From Diphasiastrum complanatum (Eukaryota > Streptophyta > Lycopodiopsida > Lycopodiales > Lycopodiaceae), in assembly GCA_029204225.1 (NCBI GenBank), contig CM055099.1, forward strand, positions 49,861,105-49,925,104: 64,000 bases of DNA. The letters are read 5' to 3'. The notes beneath the pieces were generated by a model. It was not told the origin of the DNA and did no database searches. It worked only from the letters and a program-made list of their open reading frames with translations. The position numbers and the translations under genes are program-made. This document shows, piece after piece, positions 1 to 10,953 of the stretch. The number at the start of each line of letters is the position of its first letter. Position 1 is the first letter of the stretch.

Positions 1-432
1 CCTCCTGCTAGAAAGCAAAGATAGCTAGATGTGGATTTTCTTATGTCCACATTACCAGCCCAATCAGAATGAGTAAGTAATGTCAAAGCATGATTGGATT
101 AAGCTTGCTTCAGTTACTAGTAATTGCTTGTTCCATATAGGAACACAATACCTTGCATGATGTGCAACAAGATATACCTCGATAGAAGAGTTCTTAATAG
201 GACTTAAAGATTTTCTTCAAAACATCTTCCAAGTGTATGGATACTAATCCCATAACCACAGAGTATAGTGTTGGTAATATATTGATGATGACATTTCAGA
301 ATTAGGTAGCAAGGTTGAATATGTTTCTATAAGATTAGATAGATGAAACTAGCTATCAGTTTTGTAACAGTATAAATTTTTTGCAAATTCGTGTGTAAGT
401 AACAATGTAATTAGACTTATTGATTTATCTTG

Positions 433-1201
433 CTAGTAGGAACTAGTTGAGGCAGACAACCATGATTTTCCGTTATAACACAAAGCATAGTGCTTAGTGG
501 CTTGAATGTATCTTAGTACTCTAAGTAGAGCATTCCAGTGAGGTAGGCCTTGATTTGACATAAAATGTGACAATGTGCTGATTGTAAATGCTAGATCAGG
601 TCTGGTGTAGACCATGGCATACATGATTGATCCGACTATTGATTGATATAGGGGTAGTTGCACATCTGTTTCTTCTCTGCATCAGTTTTCGGGCACATAT
701 CCTTTGACAGTTTGGATCTTGGGTCCATAGGCGAGTCAATTGACTTGCAGTTTTCCATGCCATACCTGTAGAGTATACTGGTTAGATACCTTTCTTGACT
801 TAACGTGATACTTCTCTTCACTCTATCTCTTGTTATCTGGATTCCCATAAGGTAGTGCATAGGGTCTGAATCAGTCATTTCGAATTCCTTCGACAAAAGT
901 GTTTTCGTCTAATGAAGCAACTGATTCAAACTTTGTGTTTTTGGCCTTGAAGGACATAACCTTCAGGTTGATAGATATAGATGTCTTCTTGTATATATTT
1001 GTTCAGAGAAATTGTCTGAACATCCATCTGGTGTACTTCCAGATCTTTGGTAGCTGCGAAGGCAAATAAAGATCGAATTGACTGAAGTCTTATGACTAGA
1101 CTGTATGTCTCAGTGTAGTCAAGCCCACAGGTTTGTTCGTAACCTTTGACGACTAGACAAACTTTCCATCTGGTTGTCGAACCATCTGGATTGAGCTTCA
1201 T
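433..1201 (-). pseudogene. copia reverse transcriptase / RNase H fragments
   Basis: Three frame-shifted pieces read in order. 1201-926 holds the start of the RT fold (TRWKVCLVVKGYEQTCGLDY, then LEVHQMDVQT). 896-636 holds the MHYLMGIQI and SILYRYGMENCKS stretch after the catalytic region. 663-433 holds YTRPDLAF and the LRVLRYIQATKHYAL stretch leading into RNase H. The YVDD active-site segment between the first two pieces is not readable. These are standard copia RT/RNase H signatures; the breaks make it a pseudogene. Confidence 0.85.
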
Positions 1202-1482
1202 CTTGAAGATCCACTTAGTGTCGATGATCTTTGCATCTGTAGAAGCTTTGACAATATGCTAGGTCTTGTTCTTCATCAATGAATTGTACTCAGCATGCAT
1301 GGCAGAACGCCAGTTGTCTACATTTGAGCTCGACAATGCTTCTGTTACTAAAGTAGGTTTATCGTTGTTGATGAATGCCTGAGGGGTGAAACGATCAGGT
1401 TCTTGTCAATGAAGATATGTGTGATGTCGAGTATCCAATGAAGATACTCCTGCAGTTGACAAGGTCAAGCTTCTTTCTTAGA

Positions 1483-2172
1483 TCAGAGAGAATGTGTACA
1501 TAACAAAGACAACCAAACACTCAAATGTGTCTTAGACTCAGTGTGTAGCCATAGAAAGCTTCGAAGAGAGACTTTGAGTTGACTGCTTTGGTACTCAAAT
1601 AGTTCTGTAGATAGAAGCCGTTGAAAGAGCTTCAGCCCAAAATTCTTGGTGAGCTGAGCATTTGACATCATTGATCGTGTTGCAGTATGTAAGGTTTAGT
1701 TCTTCCTTTCGGCTACTCCATTTTGTTGTGGTGTGTAGCTGGTGGTGAATTGATGATGAATGTCGAATGATGCCAAATAGTCGGACATTTCGTCTGACAT
1801 GAACTCTCCACCACTGTCTTTACGAAGGGTCTTGAGTCGTTGACCAGTTTGTGTGTCAGCAAACTATTTGAAGTTTTTGAAACAATTGAATGCCTCAAAC
1901 TTGTTCTTAATGAACATAATGCTGGTAAATCTCTAATAATCATTAATAAAAGTGATAAAATATAGTGCTGAGCCCAGAGAGGGACTACTCATAGGGCCAC
2001 ACAGATCATTATGTATCAATTCTAGAGGGGACTTAGCACTCCTTGGGAATCTTGATCTAGGCTGCTTGCCTAGTAGGCACATCTCACAGACATGTCGAAT
2101 GTCAGTGGAGGCAACATTAAGATTCAAATCCTTGACCATACTATTATGATGCATATACAAAATTGATCTCAT
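1483..2172 (-). pseudogene. copia integrase remnant
   Basis: 2172-1933 has the end of the integrase zinc-binding region (CEMCLLGKQPRSRFP) and the first catalytic block (LELIHNDLCGPM, YFITFINDY). 1943-1713 and 1671-1483 continue the core and C-terminal part in other frames (for example NAQLTKNFGLKLFQ). No single frame spans the domain, so no active integrase is encoded. Confidence 0.8.
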
Positions 2173-2242
2173 ATTTAAGTGTCCTAATCTTTGATGCCAT
2201 TATTGGGCATTTGAAGTACTCACATTAGTAGAAAGTGCATAT

Positions 2243-2623
2243 TCATGACCCAAACTGTGTACCTTCTATGTTTTCAAAGAAGATTTCTTTATTGTTCTTG
2301 TCCAAAATGGTACATTGCTTCGAATTGAAGAAGGCTCTGCAGCCCTGATTGGTGAGCTTGCTGACTAACAATAAATTTTTGGTCAGTTTGGGTACGTATA
2401 GGACATCCTTGAGCAAGGTCAATTTTTCATTTCGAAGATCAAGGTGAATAGATCGTTTGCCTTCAATCTGCAGTGTACTTGAGTCACCGAAGTAGACATA
2501 CTTCAAATTTGCTGGTGTGAGGTCTTCGAATAAGGACTTACATGAAGTCATGTGCTGAGAAGCACCAGAATCGAGGTACCAACCCATGGCTCCTCTAATG
2601 GGTTCATCTTGTATCATTAACAA
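2243..2623 (-). pseudogene. copia aspartic protease and GAG-pre-integrase remnant
   Basis: The frame contains WYLDSGASQHMT, the copia protease active site (DSGA), then FGDSSTLQIEGKRSIHLDL and VLYVPKLTKNLLLVSKL, the usual stretch between protease and integrase. The frame closes at 2243. Homology is clear from these motifs; start and end are limits of the open frame, not real protein ends. Confidence 0.85.
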
Positions 2624-3090
2624 TGTTGGGCCTTCGACGGAGGTTCTGGATAAACCAGATCATCCATCCTGTTGCATCTTTTTTTTTGCTTCATTATGCT
2701 TGAGAACTCGACAATCCTTGATGTCGTGATTGGTTTTCTTGTAGTACTTGCAGAAGAGTATGGTCTTAGGCTTTTGATGTTGTCGATTGTGCTGTTGTGA
2801 TTGCTGAGTCAGTTTGCTCAGCTTTTGTCTTCTTGTCCTTCAAAGATTTCTTCTTATGGAGTAGTTGTTTATTCAAATAGAGAGCAACTGTCTTTGAATT
2901 CGACGTGGATAAGCTTTTCCTTTTTACTTCTTCTTGTAGTAAACTTGTTGTCACCTTTTGTAGAGACAAGTCAGGAGCATTGCTAAGTAGCAATACTAGA
3001 ATGTCGTAAGAGGGAGGAACTGGACAGAATAGACATGTTAGCATCTTCGTATGATGCTGGCGAACCTACATCAGTCTATGGATTGAGTAG

Positions 3091-3480
3091 CTATTTGAAT
3101 TCATTTAGGCGATCAGTGACTGAGGTTGCTTCACTCATCTTGATTGACAAAAACTTCTTCCTCAAGAAGAGACGAGTCAATACATCTGCTGTTTCGTATA
3201 GACCAGTAAGAATGTCCCATGTCTCTTTGGAGTTGGAACAACTAGTTACATGAGCAATTTGTGAATCTTTAAGATTCAGAGATACAATGGCAAGGGCTTT
3301 GCCATCCTTAGCTTCCCAGGCGATCAGCATGTCAGGTTCAGCCGACTTGGCTATTGAACCATTGATGTATCCCCAGAGTTCTTTTTCTGTGAGTATCATC
3401 TTCATCTTGAACTTCCACATGTGGAAGTCATCACCGTTGAACTTGTTGATCAAGCGGATTTTTGAAGATGTTCCTTCCAT
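3091..3480 (-). pseudogene. copia gag (UBN2-type) N-terminal part
   Basis: Starts MEGTSSKIRLINKFNGDDFH and continues WKFKMKMILTEKELWGYING and KETWDILTGLYE, typical of plant copia gag. The ATG at 3480 lies 58 bases inside the PBS, a normal leader length. The frame is lost at residue 129, before any zinc knuckle; a zinc-knuckle-like section is not clearly readable between 2640 and 3090. Confidence 0.85.
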
Positions 3481-3537
3481 GATGAATGATCTAAGTATAG
3501 TAAACAGTTTTGAATACTAATAGTAGTTTGGAATGAT

Positions 3538-3550
3538 GGCTCTGATACCA
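3538..3550 (-). other. primer-binding site (tRNA-iMet type)
   Basis: Minus strand reads TGGTATCAGAGCC, complementary to the 3' end of initiator tRNA-Met, three bases inside the LTR. This fixes both the strand and the LTR edge. Confidence 0.9.
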
Positions 3551-3553
3551 CTC

Positions 3554-4540
3554 TGTTGGAGGGCTCTTGACGAAGATATTAGATGTGGAATAGGAAACAG
3601 AGCTCCAACATAGAGAACATTACAGGATCTTTTCCAAACTACAACCTCAACATTGACTTAGATCAAATGGAGGAATGTTTGGTAGGTGTCAAAGACAACC
3701 ATGAAGGGAGCGAAAAACAATTAGGCGTCTGAGATAGCCATGCTTCCTTCGAGATCAGACATTCTGAATTGAGTGAATGTCAATTAGAAAAAAAAATTAT
3801 CAGAAAGTATTTGTAGTGGAATACACATAAGAAAATAGAGAATCTGAATTAAGCTTATTGTGAATACAATGATCAAATCACAATCATGTGCCCAAGAATG
3901 GTTCACAATAGTGGTGCATTGTGTGCAGTGATCTTACTTAGCTAGCTACAAATTAAATAACTATCTCTATTCCTTGAGTAAATTTCACTCTCTCAAATAT
4001 CTCTGATTCTAAGGAATCAGATAATTAAGACACAATGGAGTTCGCACAAGAACTCTGATTCACTTGCATGTGTGTTCCTCATCATTATTGGTTGTTATCG
4101 CATGAGTTGTCGTTATGTATATATACATGGAACAATTACAAAGATTGTGTGGGTAACGAGCGTGAAATAGCGCGGTTACTGAAAAAGTGCTAAAGTGAAC
4201 TATGACGTGGTCTGCTTTGGACGAGGCAGTGTGGATGACGTGGACCTTGAACTTGAAGACTTTGAATTTGAAGTAGGTCAAAGAAGATGTAGAACACAAA
4301 GACCTCAAACTCAAAGAGTCCGTCGTCGATCCTGCTTCTGCTCCAGTTGATTGATTGCACATATGTTTGACTTCAGAGAGTAAGGTTGCAGTGTTGTTGT
4401 AGAGAGAGAAAGAGAGAGTTCGTATTTACATAGTGTACTGATGCTCATGAATTGATATGAACTCGAATGATTCATGTTCTGATGACTCGAATTCTAATGA
4501 TTCGAATTCTGGTGAGTTGGAGTGATGCTTAATTCTAACA
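3554..4540 (-). repeat. 5' LTR of the left-edge copia relic
   Basis: On the plus strand the block starts TGTTGGAG next to the PBS and ends AATTCTAACA, giving TG...CA ends and a length of 987 bp. A TATATATA box lies near 4113-4122 in the minus-strand reading direction. AT-rich degenerate short repeats of a GAATTC-containing unit occur at 4461-4510. The right edge rests only on the inverted TGTTRGA/TCYAACA termini. Confidence 0.7.
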
Positions 4541-4643
4541 ATTAAGCACTAAAGTGTTTGAATTTATTGGTGACACATCGACATTAGGCCAAATATGTAA
4601 ATAATAACCTTGAGAGGGCCTAAGCCCTCTATAGCGAATAACA

Positions 4644-4909
4644 TAGTTGTAGTGGTAGGATGTTTTATTAGTTTAGATAAGGACTTTAAATCCTCTATTG
4701 GAACTAATATGACATAGTTTGTTCTTAGGTTCAATGAGGACTTTAAATCCTCTATTGGCACTCGACATAGTGGTAGTGAGAGGGTGTTATTAGTTTCAAT
4801 AAGGACTTTAAATCCTCTATTGGGACTAATATGACATAGTCTGTTCTTAGGTCCGATGAGGATTTAAAGTCCTTGTCGAAAGTAATAAAACATCCTACCA
4901 CTACAACTA
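4644..4909. mobile_element. foldback / MITE-like element with long inverted arms
   Basis: The first 27 bases (4644-4670) are the exact reverse complement of the last 27 (4883-4909). Similarity continues inward to about 52 bases per arm with about three mismatches. Between the arms are three direct copies of a block starting with GGACTTTAAATCC (near 4681, 4738 and 4802); copies 1 and 3 are nearly identical. No coding capacity. A target duplication was not identified. Confidence 0.65.
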
Positions 4910-4975
4910 AAAGCTAAATCCTAGAGTATAAATAATGAGTTCAGTGTTCGATTTTATTCAGTTATTCTTTTATGC

Positions 4976-5057
4976 TTCTTGGTTTCCAAGGGAAGGCTCG
5001 AACTTGAGACCAAAGAAACTTTGGATGTCAAGCTAACCAATTGAGCCAACTCCCTTA
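4976..5057 (-). repeat. tRNA-derived SINE head or tRNA relic
   Basis: The minus strand contains an A-box-like TGGCTCAATTGG followed about 40 bases later by a B-box-like AGTTCGAGCC, flanked by pairing acceptor-like ends (AAGGGAG with CTTCCCTT). The D and anticodon arms are imperfect, so it is not a functional tRNA. This is the pol III internal promoter layout expected of a plant SINE head. Confidence 0.5.
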
Positions 5058-5329
5058 GTTATTCTTTTATGGCTATATGCATGCACAAAAGGTTCAAAAG
5101 TAACTTCTATTGAGTTTAACAATGGATTAGGGTTTGGATGGAATATTCTCAAGCATCTAGAGGTGTATATGTATACCTACAAAATTTGGCCCCACTCTTG
5201 CTTCTAGATTCAATTGGTGGTTACCAAAATCATCTCCTTTCTTGCTATCATTCAAATAAATTGTTAGAAAAAGAAAAAGCACTTTCAAGGAGTCAAATAC
5301 TTCCAACTATATTGAATGTGTTTATAGTG

Positions 5330-6243
5330 AATCAAGAGTAAATGGACAAAAACTTTTGTAAATGTACCTTCACACAAGATCCTTGCCCATGTTTGTTGTA
5401 GATAGTTGTTGTGAAAAATACAAAAATTATGCTTGGTCAAGGCCAAATCTACGTATATAGGATGATTACACATGTGTGGAGCCTGTTTCCACGTGTGAAA
5501 TAAATGTACTTTTCATGTAGTACAATCATATAGCTTGTGCATATAGTTTAAATCAAGTTCTACTGGCTAAAAAGGCCAAAATCTAGTTTTTTAGTCATAT
5601 GCCACATGGCATCAATCTAGAGATTGCATGAAGCCACATCATGAGATTAGGTGTCAAATACCATGTGTAGAGGGCTGATCACACGTGTGAAATAAGCTGA
5701 GGAAGTCGAATTTGCACTTCTAGAAGAGTTTTTTCCTAGTTCTCTACATAGAAGAAAAATGGACCAAAAGTGCTCAAAATTGAAGGTTTTGTCCAAGTGT
5801 CAATTTTGCATGACGAATCATCACATGACAGAGCACCCTCACACATGTGGGATCAGAGGGATGATCAGTACCATGAGTTCTCACTTTTTGTATATATAGA
5901 GCCACATTTGGCCATAATCAACAAGAAACACCAATCTTGGTTTTGGAGGCAATTCTTGTCAGTTTCATCATTTGTCTTGATTTTTCTTGATAGTTTTGAG
6001 TTCCTATCATATTGTACTTTGATTTTAGGCTGGAGTTCGTAATCTGATAGGTTTTCACACGTGTGAAACCATCAAGTACAATTCCCTTTCATTTATGATT
6101 GTTCTTGTTAGATTTCTCATCTAAATTTGATCTAGATTGATCTAAATCTTGTGTAGATTGATATATCAATTGTATCTAACATCCAATCACTCTTGTGGAT
6201 CAATTTAGGATCCATTCTTTGTCCAATTTTGCAGATTTCCACA
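5330..6243 (+). repeat. 5' LTR of a plus-strand element (family B)
   Basis: It ends TTTCCACA directly before a PBS at 6244. About 60 bases at its end match the LTR end at 9840 read on the other strand (shared CTTGTGGATCA and the PBS junction). It carries palindromic CACACGTGTG motifs at 5681 and 6056. The left edge is uncertain; 5330 marks where related sequence seems to begin. Confidence 0.5.
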
Positions 6244-6256
6244 TGGTATCAGAGCC
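6244..6256 (+). other. primer-binding site (tRNA-iMet type)
   Basis: Reads TGGTATCAGAGCC immediately after the TTTCCACA end of the LTR-like block, so the element's internal region runs to the right. Confidence 0.85.
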
Positions 6257-6307
6257 AAGTACAAGAGGATTTATGAAGATTTGATGGGGTTGTTCCAAAA
6301 CTAAGCC

Positions 6308-6602
6308 CAAATTAGCAAGTTTTTGGGAACTAGCTAATTTTGATGTGGTGAGTTGGATAGGACAGGTATACTCAAAATTTATGGACAAAAACTTGTTGTG
6401 GGCTGCAGGGGTACTTTTCACACGTGATAGAATGTACAGTACCAGTTTTGGAGCCTTATGTTTCAGTTTGATGCTAAATCTCCCAAATTAGCAAGTTTGT
6501 GGAAACTAGCTAATTTTGAGGTAGAGAGTTTGAATTGATAGCTAGATTCAATTTTTTTGTACCAAAACTTTTTGTAGGCCATAGGTGTACCTTCCACACG
6601 TG
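6308..6602 (+). repeat. direct duplication, 176-bp period
   Basis: 6308-6426 and 6484-6602 are diverged copies. Both start CAAATTAGCAAGTTT and end at a CACACGTG motif. The duplication lies in the leader downstream of the PBS. No coding frame crosses it. Confidence 0.65.
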
Positions 6603-8172
6603 TGGGGACATACAGAACCTGTTTTGGTTGGAAAAATTCAAAGTGATGCATAATTTGACTCATACACCCAAATTTAAAGACTTTTAGTGCAAATTCAAGC
6701 TTTTTCTATAGAGATTCTATTCCTATGATTTGTTCTTGGATTAGACATTCAAATAATTCAATTTGAAGCTTGATTCAGGTGCATTAAATGTGTGTCTTTG
6801 ATTTTTTGAGCACATGTCAAAGTTGAGAGGGATATTGCCAAAAATCATAGATCAAGGAGTGATATGCAAGGTGAGAGGTTGAACTTTGTACCATCACTCT
6901 AGATTTGTTCAAGAGTGATAGGGTCAAGTTTAGAAGAATCAAGTTGCTAGAAAAAATCTTTGGATCTGTCCTCCAAGTGAAACCTTTGAGAGTTTCTAGT
7001 GCATATATAGCATCTATGCAATTTTTTTGTAAAATTTGACATAGATTGGCTTCAATTGAGAGTTCTAGAAAAGAGATTGAGATCAAAGTCACATTGTTCA
7101 AACCTACTCAATTTGTTTGAGTGAGTTTTAGGCTTGAAAACATTCATTGAGGTGTGTATGAAAATGTGTAGAGAGAGATCCAATTTTCTAAGAGTTCCTT
7201 CCTTTGTAGAGGGCAAGATCTAGAAGCTCATTTTGTGTTGTTATTGGTGGAGAATTTGTCTTCTCCTAGGTGATCAAATCTTTCTAAGTGGCATTAGCTC
7301 TTTGAACCACAATATCTTAGTGAGAAAGAAGAATCGCAACTTTTGATTTTGAATTTCATTCCAACTCTTTGTAGAGTCATTGGTGGAATCCAATAGGGGT
7401 GAATGAATTCAATTTATTGAGCAAAAATTGACATAGCATGTATGAAACTCAAATTAGTTCTATTCAACTTTCTTTGTGAGAGTGAGAGGGTCAAGTTGTG
7501 ATCCCATTGGATGCTAGAACAAGGAGGAGTCCATATTTGAGTGTTCATGCATGGTTGGGATCTTTGTGAATCTCTATGTGTCTGATTTTTAAAGCTTGGT
7601 GAAAAATTCTTGAACTATTACAAATCCATTCCAAATCTCAAGAGTGAGATTCTTTGGGGATTCCAAAAGGGGTGATTGGATCTTAATTTTATGTGTTTGA
7701 ATCAAATGTACATGTCAAGTTTGAGTGGTCTAGAGTAGATCCTATGTTTTGTGAAAATTGGTGGTATAGTTTGTTGTCAAATCAAATCAAATTCATTCTA
7801 CATCTCAAGAGTGAGATTATTTGGGTCAAGAGTGAGTCCAAAATAAGTGATTAAATTTGATTTTCATGTATTTGAAACAAAACCCATCTTTTGTTCAAGA
7901 ATCTCATGTGTTGAGAGAACTAGTCAAGTGAAAAGGAAAATCTAGGTGTCAAATCTTTTCATATCCATTTCAACTCTCAAAAGAAAGAGTCATTGGTATT
8001 TGTTGAGTCCAATAGGAGTTTGGATCGGATTTCTTTTGTGATTTGATTCAAGGATTGTGTGCTTTTGTCTTAGTGATCAAAGCAAAGTTTCCAAGTGACT
8101 AGTCATTAGTGTGAAGATGGATTCGTAGGTCTGTGAGCTAGATCTTTTGTAGATCCTTCTATATTATTAAAT
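6603..8172. other. AT-rich retroelement leader, no gene
   Basis: Between the duplicated leader and the gag remnant at 8173 there are only short open frames with no recognisable motif. The text is repetitive (variants of AAGAGTGAGATTATTTGG and TTGATTTGATT recur). It is probably decayed internal sequence of the element whose PBS is at 6244. Confidence 0.4.
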
Positions 8173-8520
8173 ATGTTCAAATCAAGTCTCTTGAGAGTCA
8201 CAAATTACATTTGTAGAATCATATCACAAGTTTTGTTTCACATGGCATCAATAGGTGGCATCCTATTGAAGGCAAGTAAGGATCTTAAGTGCAACCTTTG
8301 TGGCAAGGAAGGATATTTTTCCTCAAGATGCTACAAAAAGAAGACCAATCCATCCAAGGAGAACTAAAGCAAGGGGGCCGAGGTGAAGGACGGAGCTTCA
8401 AGTTCGAAATGCAAATACAAGAAGGACAAGTCCAAGGAAAGGTGTTTCCTTTGTGGCAGGTGAATGAGGCTTGGAGTCTCACAAGGACTTGCAAGATTTG
8501 TCTTCAAGAGTCCATCACAA
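8173..8520 (+). pseudogene. copia gag C-terminal remnant with zinc knuckle
   Basis: 8173-8367 reads KCNLCGKEGYFSSRCYKKK, a CCHC knuckle with the His replaced by Tyr. After a stop the same strand continues with CKYKKDKSKERCFLCGR, the start of a second lysine-rich knuckle. Orientation agrees with the PBS at 6244. Protease and polymerase parts are missing; the sequence becomes unrecognisable after about 8.96 kb. Confidence 0.6.
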
Positions 8521-8960
8521 TACAAATCAAACCTTTTGATTTTTTTCATTTGGAAGTGCATTGTTTGGTTCAAGATGCAAAGGTAGATGTCACTTTCATG
8601 AAAGTAAATTGGATTTATTTTCATGTCCTTGGAGAGTAGTTTGCTTGGAGCTTTGGATAAGTTCAAACTTTTGTTATTATCCAAGAGAAATCAATCAAGA
8701 ATAAGGAACAATCACAAAAAGAAAATAGTTTCATTTATACTCTCATGTCAACTTATGAAGAACCATTTTGTTTTGAAGAGATTTTTGTATCTCAAAGGTG
8801 GATTAAGGCAATACTAGTTAAGTGTGATGCCTTAAAAGATAGCAAAGTATGTTTTCCTTGCAAGCTTACATTAGTTATGAAGTCAAGGAAATGGAAATGT
8901 CTTCATAATGTAGAGACTCATAGATTGATCTTAAAGATTCCCAAGCCTCTATGGCACTAG

Positions 8961-9826
8961 TACAAGCTGATACTTCTCTCAACAAATCATTGCTTATATT
9001 CACTTCACACAGTGACGTGCAAGCCTAGATCTTCTCTTGTATTTAGCTAACTCCTGTGCACCTAGAGGTTCATCTTCATCATCAATCAGAAACTCATAAA
9101 GATCTGGAGCACCATGAGTGACTCCATCCTCACTTTTCAAATAGCATAATTGGTAGAATTTAACCTCTCACTAGCTTTTAGAAGGTATGCTCCAACAGAT
9201 CCCATCTTACTAGTAAAATTCTACACAAAAGATAAAGATTTGGCTGAACTTGAAACTCACAAAGGTTTCTAACTTGCAGTGTTTCACTCAAATGTTGACT
9301 TCTAATCCAACAGATGGACTTGTAGTCGCAGTTCTATCACTCCCTCACAAAGCTAGAATGAAGATAAGATGAAGTGAAAACTACTCTCAAGCAAATCTTG
9401 CCAATCTTGGCTATTTTTGGACAATAGAATGACTCTATCTCTCTCTTTCACTTTGATGTACTTTCTAGACCTGGTTTCCACTTTAAGAAGATCTGAATTC
9501 CGCCTAGATTAATTAGTTCTCATGAATTAAATCCAAAACTAGTTAATGGAAAGTGATTTTGGTAGCTTATTCTAGGATTTGCACCAAAAATTACATCAAA
9601 CTGACACCAGATGAAATTATAGTGATCCAATAAATATGGGGGTTTAAATGCTGGTTCAGAGTTGTCCACACGTGTGAACAGTACAGATTTTGATCCATGA
9701 GAAGTTTAGGATCAAATCCCCTCACCAATTCCTAGATACCAGCTCGTCCTTCCAATACTAGCTTTTTGCACCAAAAACCTACTAAAACTGGATTAGTTTC
9801 AAACACTGATCAATAGCCTTGTACTT
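8961..9826. other. intergenic/leader sequence between converging relics
   Basis: No supported coding region. The right half reads naturally on the minus strand as the leader of the element whose PBS is at 9839-9827, and holds a CACACGTGTG palindrome at 9667. Confidence 0.4.
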
Positions 9827-10366
9827 GGCTCTGATACCATGTGAAAAGTACAGTACTAAGGACCATAAATGGATCTTTGAATGATCCACAAGGTTGATTG
9901 TGTGCTTGTTAAACAATCTATTATATACTAGTCATCGGAAAACAAGATCTAGTTTAGCAGCTTGATAGAAAACAAGTAGTGACAATCAGAGCATTGATCA
10001 AAAACTGAAATCCGACTTTACACGTGTGAAAATGAGGTTGTAGTATGGTCTGTAGATAGAGTTTAAAGTGTGCCAAAGCTTAGTTACATTGGAATCAATC
10101 ACAATCACCATACATAGAGAGAAAATCCGAGTTTCTCCTTGAGGCTCCAAAGTTTCTATCTTCTCTCTATGGAGAATGGGAATACATAGTAAAAGGCACT
10201 TCCTTTGCAAAGTTAGGTGAAAATCCAGCATGCAATAAGGAAGTAGACTCAACTTTCTTGCCCTAATGTGAAAACCCTAGCCTAGATCCAAGAGTCATGC
10301 TTGGTAGGTGCATGGTAGGTACAAATCTCATCATAAATCATGGTCTAGATCCTACAAAGTAGGAAT
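9827..10366 (-). repeat. 5' LTR plus PBS of a minus-strand family B element
   Basis: Minus strand reads an LTR end ...GTACTTTTCACA followed directly by PBS TGGTATCAGAGCC (9839-9827). The end matches the LTR at 6243. It carries a CACGTGTG motif at about 10021. The far edge is uncertain, close to the start of the 160-bp repeat at 10370. Confidence 0.6.
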
Positions 10367-10369
10367 CAC

Positions 10370-10531
10370 TACCAAATGGACACAACCACTCCTCTTGACT
10401 CGTGGCAACCTACATTAGGTGTGGATTGACAAGTGTCACTTTGGCCATTCAAGTGTCTAACAAAAAAATATCGACAAAATATACAATATTCTACATGGCT
10501 GGATTTGCCAATGGTAGGCAATTTTTCACAG
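10370..10531 (+). repeat. 160-bp dispersed repeat, copy A
   Basis: About 160 bp starting CTACCAAATGGACAC and ending GCAATTTTTCACAG. An inverted copy lies at 38335-38494. Here its right end breaks a gypsy gag frame precisely (gag resumes at TCCACGTCATC), which suggests a mobile unit rather than chance similarity. It has no coding potential and only weak similarity between its own ends. Identity (short MITE, SINE part or LTR fragment) is unresolved. Confidence 0.6.
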
Positions 10532-10953
10532 TCCACGTCATCAGCAACTACGAAAGCTTTCTTGAAAACTTCCACAAACGCATCCCAAGTAGTTGGCTTC
10601 ACCAGTAAATCTCACCACCACGATGACGCTTTGCTGCGTAAGAACAACATGACACTTTCAATTTTCTTCTCATCAGGAACACTATGCAGATTGAAGTAAC
10701 TACTCCACTTGGCCAGCCAGTCCTCTACGACTTTAGGTTTCTTCTCCTTCTTCTCGCCCGCATAAACCTCCAGTTGAAAACTGAGATTGGGTGAAGACAT
10801 CAATTTGACTTGATTCAATAAAACCGCCATTTGCTGATCTCTCATTAGATTACGATTATTCATATTATTGAGCGCCGTACTCAACTGCTGACAAATCACC
10901 ATATAAGATGGCGCACCTGGATTCGCAGCTTGATTTGAAGTTTCTTCATCCAT
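10532..10953 (-). pseudogene. Ty3/gypsy gag (retrotransposon gag domain)
   Basis: Translation from ATG at 10953 gives MDEETSNQAANPGAPSYMVI, then VVEDWLAKWSSYFNLHSVPD, KIESVMLFLRSKASSWW, a TGA at 10614-10612 in frame, then DLLVKPTTWDAFVEVFKKAF. This is the Ty3/gypsy gag layout (W-x-F helices, SSWW, then TTWDAFVEVF). The stop is probably a former CGA (Arg). The frame ends where the 160-bp repeat begins at 10531, so zinc knuckle and pol are absent. Confidence 0.8.

Larger units (their letters stand above)
1..4540 (-). mobile_element. Ty1/copia LTR retrotransposon relic, left end outside the window
   Basis: Read on the minus strand the order is LTR (4540-3554), PBS (3550-3538), gag, protease, integrase, RT, which is the Ty1/copia order (integrase before RT). 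The frame is broken many times, so this is a dead copy. Positions 1-430 still look like decayed RNase H sequence, and the second LTR is not seen, so the element probably runs off the left edge. Confidence 0.85.
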
